Assembly (NCBI GenBank): GCA_963682055.1
Contig: OY821746.1
Span: 27,904,481-27,968,480, forward strand
Length of the DNA stretch: 64,000 nucleotides
Source of the DNA: Primula veris
Taxonomy: Eukaryota; Streptophyta; Magnoliopsida; Ericales; Primulaceae
Direction of reading: 5' to 3'
Of the stretch, positions 1 through 11,606 are shown piece by piece. The notes below the pieces were generated by a model, which saw nothing but the letters and a program-made list of their open reading frames with translations, was not told where the DNA came from and made no database searches. The stretch's first letter is position 1. Each line of letters opens with the position of its first letter. Position numbers and translations under genes: made by a program.

Positions 1-962
1 TAAAGGAAATAACTTTTTAAAATCAGACATTGATGGGATACCCACAGTCTTTTTCTCGGGAGCATATTCCCTTTCCATTTTATTAAACGATTCAATAGCC
101 TCTTGAATTTTTATGAGGAGACTAGTTTGTAATCAAACTTAGCCCAACATTTATAATAGGATTGCCTAGATAAGACCATAATGCCAATTTCAGTTGATTT
201 AATGGCAAAAGATTATTGCCAAATCCAAGGTAAACTGAACTTGGTAAGGAAACGCAGTAAATTACTTCCTTTAACAATTTTCACCCCCGAATTTTTGGGT
301 TACTGGAAAGGTAAAGTTCATATTTTTCAAAAATATCAGAAGGAAGAATATCCTCTTCAGGCCCAATAAAAGAAAACCAATTATAAAACCAATATGGTAA
401 GTCTTGGGCCAATAATGATGGTTCTAAACGGATGAATCAAGTATGTTTTTCGGCCTTATTTTGGTAATAAAAGGCTGCCTCCAGGCAGAGATATAATCCC
501 AATCTATTGCCGGCTCTAGCTCCTCTAAGAGCTCTGCTGCTCACTCCAAAAAGGAGTCTGCTGATTATGAGGATTATTTATCCTCTGGTAAAACTCAAGA
601 GAGATTTCTTGAAGCACTCAAAGAACCAGTGCTTCCTGGTATAAAAAAGGTTGAAGAATAAATCATTATACTTCTCCACAAAGGAGATGATAGGTTATTT
701 ACCTCCCCAATACTTTGGCCAAACGTTATTTTGATACAGAGGTGAATTTCGCTCTTATTGATAATAAAGACTTGAAATATTTTCAGTCTATTCTAATTGA
801 AATAAGTTCAGTGGTTTTCAACCATATGAATCAAAATAAACATACTGGGGATATTTCCTTTAGCAAAGCCTTCATTAAAAAGGTCATCTCTATTACTGAG
901 TGGGGTTTAAACCCAAATAAACCTATGCAGCTTAAATTAATAAATACTTGGCTCTGATACCA
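1..962. pseudogene. Decayed retroelement / caulimovirid-like coding remnants
   Basis: Several short reading-frame pieces look like real but broken coding sequence. On the minus strand, about 450 down to 1, frameshifted pieces carry Trp/Tyr-rich wording of the kind seen in coat/movement-protein regions of plant caulimovirid-like and related retroelement polyproteins. On the plus strand, about 493-660 encodes a Ser/Lys-rich then acidic stretch ending in TAA, and 715-957 encodes about 80 residues resembling the start of a movement-protein-like domain. The 12-mer at 951-962 is the exact reverse complement of the initiator-Met-tRNA primer-binding motif. Pieces on both strands imply rearrangement. 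No intact gene is present. The family call rests on remembered motif style and is weak. Confidence 0.35.
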
Positions 963-3101
963 ATACCAATCTTTAATGCTATGGAAATAAAAGTTGCTAT
1001 ATATTTTTGACCAACAATTCTGTATATTTGGGACATGTAACGGGTTCATTTCTTTTGAAATGAGGGGAAATTGCTTACAACTAGCATAATTATACATTAT
1101 TAAATTGTATGCCCGTCACTACTTGAATGTTTGTTCTGGAAAGTAACTACTTCAATATTATATGCACAATGCACTTGTTTAAGGGGAGCTAGTCAATTTC
1201 ATATTCTTAGTTCAGTTATCAAAAAAGACTGGTGAACTCATTAATTATATGTGAAATTCAACGTAAACATTGTTCACTAGTTTCCTTTTCCATGGAAATA
1301 AACTGGCATTTCCACATTAATATTATCAACGAGGAAAGCCAGTGTTATATATACAGCTAAAGGGACTGTGCTTTTAGCCAATAAAAGCCAGAAAAAAACA
1401 ATGCTCAACTTAAAACCATACAGCTAAGTGAGAAATAGCTTATCAGCTACAGCTGCTGAGTAATCCTTAGGATTTATATCATTTCCGGCTCATTTGAGAG
1501 TAGCTTTTATGCTGAATTCTCTTTTGTAGCGAAGCAATAGTGAATTTGGATGCCCAAATCATAAATTGTGCGCTCTCCCCTGCCTTTTTGGCCTGAAAGA
1601 GCAAATTGTGTCTAAGCAGGATGATCCTTACCTCTATAAAGGTCTGTTTTATATTCCAAAAATAGGTTACAGACTTGCAAGCCGAACAAGCACTCTGAGA
1701 AGTTATTTGAACTTTGTTCTATTGTTGTAACTCAGATTGTGTATATAATTATTTGTATAATCTTAGAGTGGCTTTGGCTTACGGTCATTTGGGGGGTTTC
1801 GTGTCTTTGGAACCGCCGGCTGTTTGGAATTGCTGGGTATATAAGTATGCATTCGTGAATTCTTCTCAACACTGGTTGAATATTTTTTGTCAAGTATGGA
1901 AGAAGAATATGTTGTTTATGATGTACAAATGTAGTATCTTGTTACACTGGAGGTGCCTTTATTTTGGTGTAACGATTTCATGTAGATTCAAAATGTGACA
2001 CCTGTGTAGACCTTCAGCTCATTTAATTAGCTACATAGTTCCGCAAATTGCACAAGCACAGCGTCGCGATTTTTTCAAATCATTTGCTAATATCACAGAC
2101 CTCAGTTAATAAAAGTTGCACTGTTGCTATAGTAGTTATATATTTTCATTATTAGTTTATATATACATACCTTTCTGTTTCTCCATAAAGAGAAGGTCTA
2201 CTATCCTTATATATAACAACCTAAGAGTCGAGCTGGACGGAGAACCATAGAGGCTTCATAATGCAACTGAAATTGCAATACTACATATTAGTTTGTTTAG
2301 CTTGTGCATAAATTAGCAACAAACCCTAGCCTTTTTTATTGGCTGCTGTTGAAAATTAACTTTTTTATTGGCTCGATTCGGCCTTGCTTGGTGTGTTATT
2401 TAGGATCGAGTTTGAGTTTATTTATTCGGCTAAGCTTTGTTAATAAGCTTATCATATCCTGAGTTGCATTACTATTACAAGTTTACCACTCGTAGAGTTC
2501 TATGGAGGATGAAAACATTTTGGCACTTCTCCGGAAGGCTATCTGATTTGATCAATTGCTTAAACTGTAGCATGCTAGCTCTCATACTCTTTCACTACGA
2601 GTGAGAAACTGATGAGATAAACCAGTTGGACAATCACAATATACTTGATGGAGATAATTGCCCTGTATGATGTTGTTGGATACGATAGTATTCGAAAAAA
2701 TATAGATCGGAAGTAAGAGAAATGTCAGATGGTAAATAGAGAATTCAGGAAGATAATTAGGGTTCTACCGTCTTCAACATTTCGTAAAACAAGAATGAGA
2801 GTGAAGTCTCAAAAGTACCTATATTGCAAATTCTAACCTACAAAATAGTCCATTTGAATGATATACTTAAATAACCAACTGGTAGTTTTTATTTATTTAT
2901 TAAATCTTATTAAAACGATCACATGCTATCCCACGTATTCTTTGAATAAGATTCGAACCATCTACCTCCTAGTTGAGATAACGAGTTTTGATCCACTAGG
3001 GCGCCCTAGTGGGTTAACCTAAAATGAAGTGACGAATAAATGTAGACCGCAAATACATCCGTGTTCATTACCTGTGTTGAAGATGCATATGACACTCATA
3101 T

Positions 3102-3149
<48 letters not shown>

Positions 3150-3164
3150 TGTATCTGATCTCTG
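963..3164. other. Intergenic, no gene recognised
   Basis: AT-rich sequence with only short, unconvincing reading frames; the frame at 1714-1998 has no recognisable motif. It contains a 20-bp perfect palindrome at 2993-3012 and an (AT)n tract at about 3097-3148, just before the Copia1 insertion. Confidence 0.6.
3097..3148. repeat. (AT)n microsatellite
   Basis: Nearly pure TA dinucleotide run with one interruption, immediately upstream of Copia1. Confidence 0.9.
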
Positions 3165-3169
3165 AAAGT

Positions 3170-3752
3170 TGTTGGTGATTTTAGTATCATCAATGTATTT
3201 TAGTAGTAATGTGATTTATTATAGGCCGATGCAATAATGCGTTAAACTCGGAAACGAGTTAGGGAAGTGCGGAGTGCACGCTCGTCGAGCCAACGTATAA
3301 TTGAATATGAATAATTGAAACGGGGTTCCAAGGGGCAGAGCCCCTGGCGGGGTCCAAAGGGCGAGAGCCCCTGGCTGGGGTCCCGCTGGACCCTTTCCCA
3401 ACAGTTGCTTCCTTTCCGGAAAATTTTGAATAGTTGGACTCTTTCCCAACAGTTGCTTCCTTTCCGGAACAGTTGCTTCCTTTCCGGAACAGTTGCTTGC
3501 TTTCAGTTTCAGTTATTGATCTCCTATATAAGAAGTCATTTGGCATCGGTTTTGGTTACAGAAACATATAAGAAAATTCTCTCTACATTCCTAATCTATT
3601 CTCCTTGCCAGAAACAGATTGTTCTTCAAGAATTATCCCCACAAAGATTTCGTGAACCCAGGCAATAATAGGGTCGAAATACTTTGTTCGGAAAGTGTAC
3701 GAACACGATTCTTCGAAGTTATCCAGGATTATCATATCCTAAATCTCTAACA
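3170..3752 (+). repeat. Copia1 5' LTR
   Basis: 583 bp. It holds a G/C-rich block of two hairpin units (about 3320-3380), four partial copies of an about 22-bp motif containing CAGTTGCTTCCTTTCC (3402-3500, possible U3 enhancer repeats), a TATA box at 3525-3532 (TATATAAG), and then R/U5. It ends TCTCTAACA. Confidence 0.95.
3525..3532 (+). promoter_or_regulatory. Copia1 LTR TATA box
   Basis: TATATAAG downstream of the repeated U3 motif. A start site about 25-30 bp further on would place R near 3555. The same box is kept in the 3' LTR near 8742. Confidence 0.7.
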
Positions 3753-3754
3753 AA

Positions 3755-3769
3755 CGAACAAAGTATTTT
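3755..3769 (+). other. Putative self-complementary primer-binding site of Copia1
   Basis: CGAACAAAGTATTT (3755-3768) starts 2 nt after the 5' LTR, where a primer-binding site belongs. It is the exact reverse complement of AAATACTTTGTTCG inside the same LTR (3677-3690; kept at 8894-8907 in the 3' LTR). I see no match here to the 3' end of initiator Met tRNA. The geometry fits a folded RNA whose own strand acts as primer. Confidence 0.5.
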
Positions 3770-3778
3770 CTGATAATC

Positions 3779-6700
3779 ATGGCTGGAGGAAGCACCGTCA
3801 AGGAGATGACTACAAATTTCGGAAAATTGGACAAGTTTCAAGGACAAGACTTCAGGCGTTGGCAGAAGAAGATGCATTTCATGTTGACAACGTTAAAGGT
3901 GGTGCACGTCCTGTCTACACCGATCCCAGAATTTGTAGAGGATGACACGGTTGAAAATCTAAGACGCAGATAAAAGTGGGAGAACGACGACTACATTTGC
4001 AGAGGGCACATTCTTAACGGTATGTCTGATCCCTTATTTGATATTTACCAAAACGTGGAATCTGCAAAGGAATTGTGGGATTGTCTCGAATCCAAGTACA
4101 TGGCAGAGGACTCATCCAGTAAAAAGTTCCTGGTAACCGATTTTAACAATTACAAAATGGTTGAATCGAGGTCTGTCATGGAACAATTCAATGAACTCCT
4201 CCGAATCCTTGTACAATTCACACAACACGGATTGAAGATGGATGAAACAATATCTGTCTCAAGCATCATAGACAAGTTGCCTCCTTCGTGGAAGGATTTC
4301 AAACACAATCTGAAACATGGAAAAGACGAACTGTCTTTGATCCAACTTGGAAGTCACTTGCGCATAGAAGAATCTCTAAGAGCGCATGAGGATGACAAAG
4401 GAAAGGGCAAACAAATTGCTGGACCCTCGGTTAATATGGTTGAAGAGGGTGGTAAGAACGATAACAACAAAAACAAAGGAAAGAAGCGTGCTTTCAAGAA
4501 CAATAAGGGCAGTTTCGGTGCTAACAAGAAACCGAAACTAGAATGCTGGAAGTGTGGCAAAACAGGCCACTTCAAGAGGGATTGCCGTTTCGGCAAAAAA
4601 CACGACAACGCGAATGCAAGTGGTTCAGGAAAAGGGTCTAAGGACCAATCCGAAAACCAAGGTCAGAAATCAATTCGTGATTTGAATAGTTTGATTAAAC
4701 ATTCGGTTTCACTAAATTCTGAAGCATTTTATGTGCAGGATGATGCTATCGCGTGGTGGATTGATTCTGGCGCCACAACACATGTTTGCAAGGATCGTTT
4801 CTGGTTCAAGAATTTTGTTCCAGTGGAAGATGGTTCTGTCCTCTACATGGGAGATGATCACTTTGCTCCCGTTGAAGGCAAAGGAAACGTGGTGCTAGAA
4901 TTCAGTTCTGGAAAGACTATTACTTTGTTTAATGTTTTGTATGTTCCTAAATTACGTAAGAATTTAATTTCTGGTCCTGTATTAAATAAGCTTGGATACA
5001 AGCAAGTGTGTGAATCCGATAAATATGTTTTATCGAAGTCTGGTGTGTTTGTAGGATTTGGATATTATAATAATGGTATGTTTATGATGAATTTGAATGG
5101 AGTTCCTAATGATTCTGGTTCTGTATTTATGTCTTCTTCGAATGTTATCAATTTCTCGTTATGGCATGCTCGTCTAGGACATGTACATTATAAAAGAATG
5201 CATGAAATGTCTAAAGATGATTTAATTCCTGTTTTTAATGAAAATGTAGAAATATGTAAAACTTGCATGTTAACAAAGATCACTAGGCAACCTTTTAAAA
5301 GTATAACAAGGAAATCTGTCATTCTTGAATTAATACATAGTGATTTATGTGATTTGCATGCTACTCCATCATTAGGGCATAAAAAATATTTTATCACTTT
5401 CATAGATGATGCATCTAGATTCTGCTATGTCTATTTGTTGCACGCTAAGGACGAAGCCTTAGATAAATTCAAAATTTATAAAACTGAAGTTGAAGTGCAA
5501 CAGAATGTGTTGATTAAAACATTGCATACAGATAGAGGTGGTGAATATTATGATCCTGTATTTTTCCAATCCGTAGGAATCATTCATGAGACTACGGCAC
5601 CTTATACACCTCAACAAAATGGTGTGGCTGAAAGGAAAAATAGAGTTCTTAAAGAAATGGTGAATGCCATGTTATCTTACTCTGGTTTAAGTGAAGGGTT
5701 TTGGGGAGAAGCTATGTTAACGGCTTGCTATTTGTTAAATAGGGTTCCTAATAAAAGGAACAAGACTACCCCATATGAACTTTGGTATAAGAAACGACCA
5801 AACTTAACATTTTTACGTGTTTGGGGTTGTAGGGCCGTGGTTAGACTCCCGAACCCAAAAAGGAAAACTTTGGGTGAAAAGGGTATAGCTTGCATCTTTG
5901 TTGGATATGCTGAGCACTCTAAGGCCTATAGGTTTTATGTTATAGAACCTAATGACTCGATTTCTATTAACACGGTTATAGAATCGAGAGATGCCATATT
6001 TGATGAGAATTGTTTCTCTTTTATACCTAGACCAAAGGACTCTATACCTAATTCAGATGAATCTCTAAGGGATGATCATTCAATTGATGTGCCAAGTGAG
6101 ACACTTGAACCCCGTAGGAGCAAAAGAGCTAGAAAATCTAGATCTTATGGATCTGATTTTCAACTATATTTAGTTGAGGGATCAAGAGATCAGATTGGTA
6201 CTCAATACTATTATTGTTATAGTATAGAGGAGGATCCAAGAACGTATGATGAAGCTGTGAAATCTCGAGATTCTGTTTTTTGGAAAGAAGCAATTGATGA
6301 AGAGATTGGTTCTATCATGGAAAATAATACTTGGGTATTATCTGATTTACCACCAGGTTGCAAACCATTGGGTTGCAAATGGATCTTCAAAAAGAAGATG
6401 AAAGTCGATGGTACAATTGACAAGTTTAAAGCTAGATTAGTTATCCAAGGCTTCAGACAAAAGGAAGGGATTGATTATTTCGATACCTATGCTCCAGTTG
6501 CCCGTATCACTACTATTAGATTGTTGATTGCCTTGGCGGCTATTCATAATCTAGTGATTCATCAAATGGATGTCAAAACAGCATTTCTGAATGGTGATTT
6601 GGAAGAATAAGTGTATATGAAGCAACCTGAAGGATTTGTAATGCCTGGTAATGAGCATAAAGTGTGTAAACTAGTTAAGTCGCTGTATGGGCTGAAACAA

Positions 6701-7774
6701 GCTCCGAAGCAGTGGCATCAAAAGTTTGATGAAGTTGTTTTGTCTAATGGTTTCATTCTAAACCAAGCAGACAAATGTGTATATAGCAAATTTAATACAT
6801 CCGGTAAAGGAGTTTTCATTTGTCTATATGTTGATGACATGTTGATCTTTGGCACCGACCAAAATCAAGTTGATAAAACGAAGAATTTCTTGTCATCAAA
6901 GTTCTCCATGAAAGATATGGGAGAAGCGGACGTTATTCTTGGTATTAAGATTAAACGGGAGAATAAGGGGATTGTAATTACGCAATCTCATTACATTGAG
7001 AAAATACTCAAGAAGTTCAATTATGAAAGTTGTTCTCCAGTAAGTACTCCCATGGATCCGGGAGAAAAGCTTATGCCAAATACAGGTAAACCTGTGGATC
7101 AACTTGAGTACTCAAGAGCTATAGGCTCTTTGATGTATGCTATGATTAGCACTAGACCGGATATTGCTTATGCGGTTGGAAAGTTGAGCAGATTTACTAG
7201 TAATCCTAGTAGACATCATTGGCATGCGATAACTAGGGTATTCAAGTACTTGAAGGGTACTATGAATTATGGATTGGCATATATGGGATTTCCTTTGGTG
7301 TTAGAGGGTTATTCGGATGCTAGTTGGATAAATAATGCTGAAGACTCATCCTCTACAAGTGGATGGGTGTTCTTGCTTGGGGGAGGTGCCATCTCATGGG
7401 CTTCCAAGAAGCAAACATGTATAACTGGTTCCACAATGGAATCTGAGTTTGTAGCATTAGCAGCTGCTGGTAAAGAAGCGGAATGGCTCAGGAACTTGGT
7501 ATATGAGATTCCGATATGGCCTAAACCGATATCACCAATTTCTATCCGTTGTGATAGTACTGCCACACTGGCTAAAGCTTATAGTCAAATATACAATGGA
7601 AAGTCTAGACATTTGGGTGTTAGACATAGTATGATTAGGGAATTAATCATGAATGGGGTGATATCTATTGATTTTGTTCGGTCGCAACAAAACTTAGCTG
7701 ACCACTTGACGAAGGGGTTAGCTAGAGACTTAGTGAATAAGTCGGTAATTGGGATGGGATTAAAGTCCATTTAA
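3779..7774 (+). pseudogene. Copia1 gag-pol polyprotein with two in-frame stops
   Basis: 1332 codons in one frame from ATG at 3779, broken only by TAA at 3971-3973 (in gag) and TAA at 6608-6610 (in reverse transcriptase, just after the FLNGDLEE motif). Domains in order: UBN2-type gag; CCHC zinc knuckle (CWKCGKTGHFKRDC, 4544-4585); aspartic protease (DSGATTH, near 4765); GAG-pre-integrase (LWHARLGH); integrase core with HTDRGGEYY and the APYTPQQNGVAERKN motif; reverse transcriptase with WKEAIDEE and YVDD (near 6826); RNase H with SDASW and the [10 protein letters not shown] region, ending at 7774. This is the Ty1-copia order, with integrase before RT. There are no frameshifts. Products would be virus-like-particle and replication enzymes, but the stops should prevent full-length synthesis without readthrough. 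Confidence 0.95.
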
Positions 7775-8334
7775 ATCTATTAGCTGTGGTATACCCAATT
7801 CCCTTCGAATACAACGTTAGAAGCAGAATTCAATGTGGAAAGATCATAGTTAGAGATTGGAGCAATTGTGTTTATCTTCCCAAGGTATGTGCTCAGACCT
7901 GCAAGTGATGGCTAGGTTGAAGTATATCTTCTTAATGGTTCTTTTGAAAAATTGCAAATGCAGGTGCAAGATTAAAAGGATCACCTATGTGAGCATGAAG
8001 TTTTGCCGCTTCAAGAAGCTTGGACTTGGCTTCCTATATGCTTATTAATGGATAAGGACACATGGCTTGTAAAGTGTCAAGTATGAATAGTAGAGTATTG
8101 TAAGAAACATATGTGTACTATATCTTCAGATATTCAAATGGATTGACGGGTTCAATCGTTATGACACCCAGATTTTCGAGTATTTGGAATGTGTATTTGT
8201 ACTAAGATGAAAATTCAATCGTAAGACATTTTCATCTATGCATTTGTTTGATTGTTATACCTGTGTGTTATACCCTTGTATATATTATTGTATATACTGA
8301 GTAAATCAAGGATTACACTAAAATGGGGGGGATT
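7775..8334 (+). other. Copia1 3' untranslated internal region and polypurine tract
   Basis: 560 bp between the polyprotein stop and the 3' LTR, with no convincing coding. It ends in an A/G-rich tract (about 8321-8333, a run of seven G) that fits the plus-strand primer of reverse transcription. Confidence 0.8.
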
Positions 8335-8969
8335 TGTTGGTGATTTTAGTATCATCAATGTATTTTAGTAGTAATGTGATTTATTATAGGCCGATGCAAT
8401 AATACGTTAAACTCGGAAACGAGTTAGGGAAGTGCGGAGTGCACGCTCGTCGAGCCAACGTATAATTGAATATGAATAATTGAAACGGGGTTCCAAGGGG
8501 CAGAGCCCCTGACGGGGTCCAAGGGGCAGAGCCCCTGGCGGGGTCCTAGGGGCAGAGCCCCTGGCGGGGTCCAAGGGGCGAGAGCCCCTGGCTGGGGTCC
8601 CGCTGGACCCTTTCCCAACAGTTGCTTCCTTTCCAGAAAATTTTGAATAGTTGGACCCTTTCCCAACAGTTGCTTCCTTTCCGGAACAGTTGCTTCCTTT
8701 CCGGAACAGTTGCTTGCTTTCAGTTTCGGTTATTGATCTCCTATATAAGAAGTCATTTGGCCTCGGTTTTGGTTACAGAAACATATAAGAAAATTCTCTC
8801 TACATTCTTAATCTATTCTCCTTGCCAGAAACAGATTGTTCTTCAAGAATTATCCCCACAAAGATTTCGTGAACCCAGGCAATAATAGGGTCGAAATACT
8901 TTGTTCGGAAAGTGTACGAACACGATTCTTCGAAGTTATCCAGGATTATCATACCCTAAATCTCTAACA
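8335..8969 (+). repeat. Copia1 3' LTR
   Basis: 635 bp; nearly identical to the 5' LTR except for four instead of two copies of a 26-bp G/C-rich hairpin unit (about 8484-8600) and scattered substitutions. It ends TCTCTAACA, followed by the target duplication AAAGT. Confidence 0.95.
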
Positions 8970-9268
8970 AAAGTAACAGTCCCGACTTCAAGGATTTGGA
9001 AATACCTATCACCGACTCATTTTTTCATTTTTTATTGTTTTCTAGTATGCTATCTAAATTTGAAGATGTCTGTGGATGTGATTTAGTCATGTCTGATATG
9101 CCAAAAAAAATTATGTTGCCGTGGGGAAAATTCATATAGATGTGTTGAAATTTTGCTTAGATGGAAAATAGATTCGAGTAAAGATTAATCACACACTGGA
9201 AATTTTGTTTTTTGGTGATGTATCATCTCTTGGCTACCACGTTGAAGCCAAGAATCAAAGAATGATAG

Positions 9269-9558
9269 GGGTTTATTATACTTTGATATCTTAAAATATG
9301 GTCGTATTTTCATTTAATACCTTAAACTATGGTTTATTCCTTTCGGTATCCTTTTATATTTTTGTACAATTCCGTCAAACTTAACTATTTTTTGGATGAA
9401 ATCCGTTAAAATAAGTGATATTTTGATCATTTCAATATAATCATTAATCTGATTTTATATTACTATTATTTCAGCCGTTGGATAGGTATAAATGATCAAA
9501 CGGTCTATAACTAAAACAAAATAAATAAAGAAATTTATTTTGGAATTAAATTAAATAT

Positions 9559-9591
<33 letters not shown>

Positions 9592-10091
9592 TTTCATATA
9601 CTGATGGTCGTTGATGGTAGCAGTGGGTTGTGGTGGTGGTCAATCGTGGAGGTGGTGGGTCATGGTGGTGGTGGAGACCATATGTGGGTCGTGATCGATG
9701 GCGAAGGTGGTGGTGATGGCAGTGGTGTTCCTCGTCTGGTAATTTTGTAACGCGACGGATAGGGTTTGGTAATCCTAGCCGGGGCAAAAAATTAAAGGGA
9801 CCACTTGTGAATTTGAATAAGAGAAGGACTATGTTGTAATTTTTAATAAGTTTTAAGTTTTCAAAGAAGTCCATAATGTTTTATATATATTCATCTTGGT
9901 TTTTTGGTAAATACATAAGTGTTAAAAGCGCACCATGTAAAACAACAGTAAAATTGCCATGTGACTTGGACTTGTTAATTTTAATGTACAGAATGGTACA
10001 AAACGATTTAAGGTACTAAAAGGAAAAAAAGCATACTTTAAAGTATTAAATGAAAATACGACCAAATTTTAGGGTACTAAAGTTAAACCGG
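9269..10091. mobile_element. Non-autonomous long-TIR DNA transposon (Mutator-like or hAT-like)
   Basis: The first and last 115-120 bp are inverted repeats of each other: both contain GGTCGTATTTTCATTTAATAC when read inward. The element is flanked by direct repeats AATGATAG (9261-9268 and 10092-10099). The interior holds a TA/TG microsatellite (about 9557-9590) and a TGG-rich block (about 9600-9730), with no transposase. Long TIRs suggest a Mutator-like element; the 8-bp duplication is also compatible with hAT. Confidence 0.75.
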
Positions 10092-10099
10092 AATGATAG

Positions 10100-11385
10100 A
10101 AAAATTTAGCAGCCATTGTAGACATAAATCTTCTTGTGGGACATAAGAATGTGACAATAGAAGATGATATTTTCGACTTGTTTAAAATTCAACTAAGCAA
10201 TGTGGACATATTTTTTCGTAAATAGTTGCGGAAATTAATCACCTTACAGCATTACAGGTCATCTTACTATTATTTAAGTGAAGTAGCCCTTACAAGGCCT
10301 TTGAACACTATATTCCGAAAATACTCCTCTTTTTTAAAGAAAATGCATAAGTTGTCATTAAAAAACTGCCCAATTTTGAATATTTCAGAAAAAAAACACT
10401 TATGGCTAACTGCCAATCATTATAAAGGTTTAAAACTGATTCATTTATTTTTATCATCAATCTGCTCTCTATCCGATCAATTTCTCTCCGCCTCCCATCA
10501 CGTATTTCATAAATTAATTCTTTTGCAAATAATAATTTTAACATTTTATTTGATGTTAAGAAATAATAATTGTACACACATCGTGTTAATTACACCACAC
10601 ATCGCGTAGGTACGTTCGCTAGTACTTCAACATAACAAGTTCATTTGTTCATTTATTGGAAAAGATGTGTCATCTTTGCAAAGACTTAAGAGTGATATTT
10701 AATTCTTATGACCTCCAACGGTTTCGGGGTTTTCTGACCATAGGCAGGAGAGACGACTGTTCAGAACTTGAGGCTTGAAATTTTAGAGGGATCAGTTATT
10801 TTATTATGCATTATTTCTATGATTTATAAACTTTTTGATGTCAAAATTTTGATTAAAAGTAATATATCTTATAAGAGTATGGAGTAGTAATTGATGGCTT
10901 CTTAATTTGGACTTGTTAATTAATCCTATTGATGGCTTCTTAATGGAGGAGAATATGCAGTAGTAATTGTTATGGTATAGTACAGTTATAAACAATGTGA
11001 AGCCTCAATTTAAATTTGTATCGTTTGAAGGTTTGTTTGATTGCCATATAAACAAACAAGCCAGAAAATTTCAAGGCCGAGCAAAATTCAAGTCATTTAA
11101 GCTTGAAATCTTTGGGTAAGATGACAATCCAGTCTACCCAGATGCACTTTAACTTATAAGATAAAATGTATAAATTGGATTAAGAGATGCAAGTAAGCAA
11201 ACTTTAAATTCACCACTTATGTGGAAGACTTTTTCAGATACATTACAGATTGTTCCAAATCAGGAGAGATCTGTCACCTTGATATATGAAAGATCAATTT
11301 CAAATCTTCTGGACACTACTCTCAGCGATGAAATAAGGTCCAAAATTGCTGCAAAATTTGGGACCTAGTTTAACTATATGTTGTC
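10100..11385. other. Intergenic, no gene recognised
   Basis: AT-rich; reading frames such as 10226-10609 have no recognisable motif or promoter context. Ends at the left breakpoint of the large tandem duplication. Confidence 0.6.
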
Positions 11386-11606
11386 AATTTGAAGTCACCT
11401 ATTAAGTTAAAATGTAACCATTCAACTTTTAGTACTGCCAAACTTTGGCTCTATGTATATAATCCAAGTCAAGCTTTGGCTCTGTATATATTGCATTTTA
11501 ACTTATAATAATGTCGGCTATACTTGGTTACGATGGTCCATAGTCAATAGATCCCAAGTTGCATGAACCAGTGTGTTAATGAATGCTATAGTACTACTGT
11601 TAAGTG

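Larger units (their letters stand above)
3170..8969 (+). mobile_element. Copia1: complete Ty1-copia LTR retrotransposon
   Basis: The element has two direct LTRs (3170-3752 and 8335-8969), each starting TGTTGG and ending AACA. It is flanked by a perfect 5-bp target duplication AAAGT (3165-3169 and 8970-8974). The internal region carries one long gag-pol frame (3779-7774) in copia order: gag, protease, integrase, reverse transcriptase, RNase H. A purine tract (about 8321-8333) precedes the 3' LTR. No standard tRNA-Met primer site follows the 5' LTR; a 14-nt complement of LTR sequence lies there instead. The LTRs differ by two 26-bp repeat units and a few substitutions, so the insertion is fairly recent. 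Confidence 0.97.

Noticed and set aside
1714..1998. 94-residue open frame as a gene
   Set aside because: No recognisable motif, biased composition and no promoter or splicing context; probably chance.
9551..9874. His/Pro-rich minus-strand frame as a protein
   Set aside because: Produced by the TGG-rich block and TA/TG microsatellite inside a transposon.
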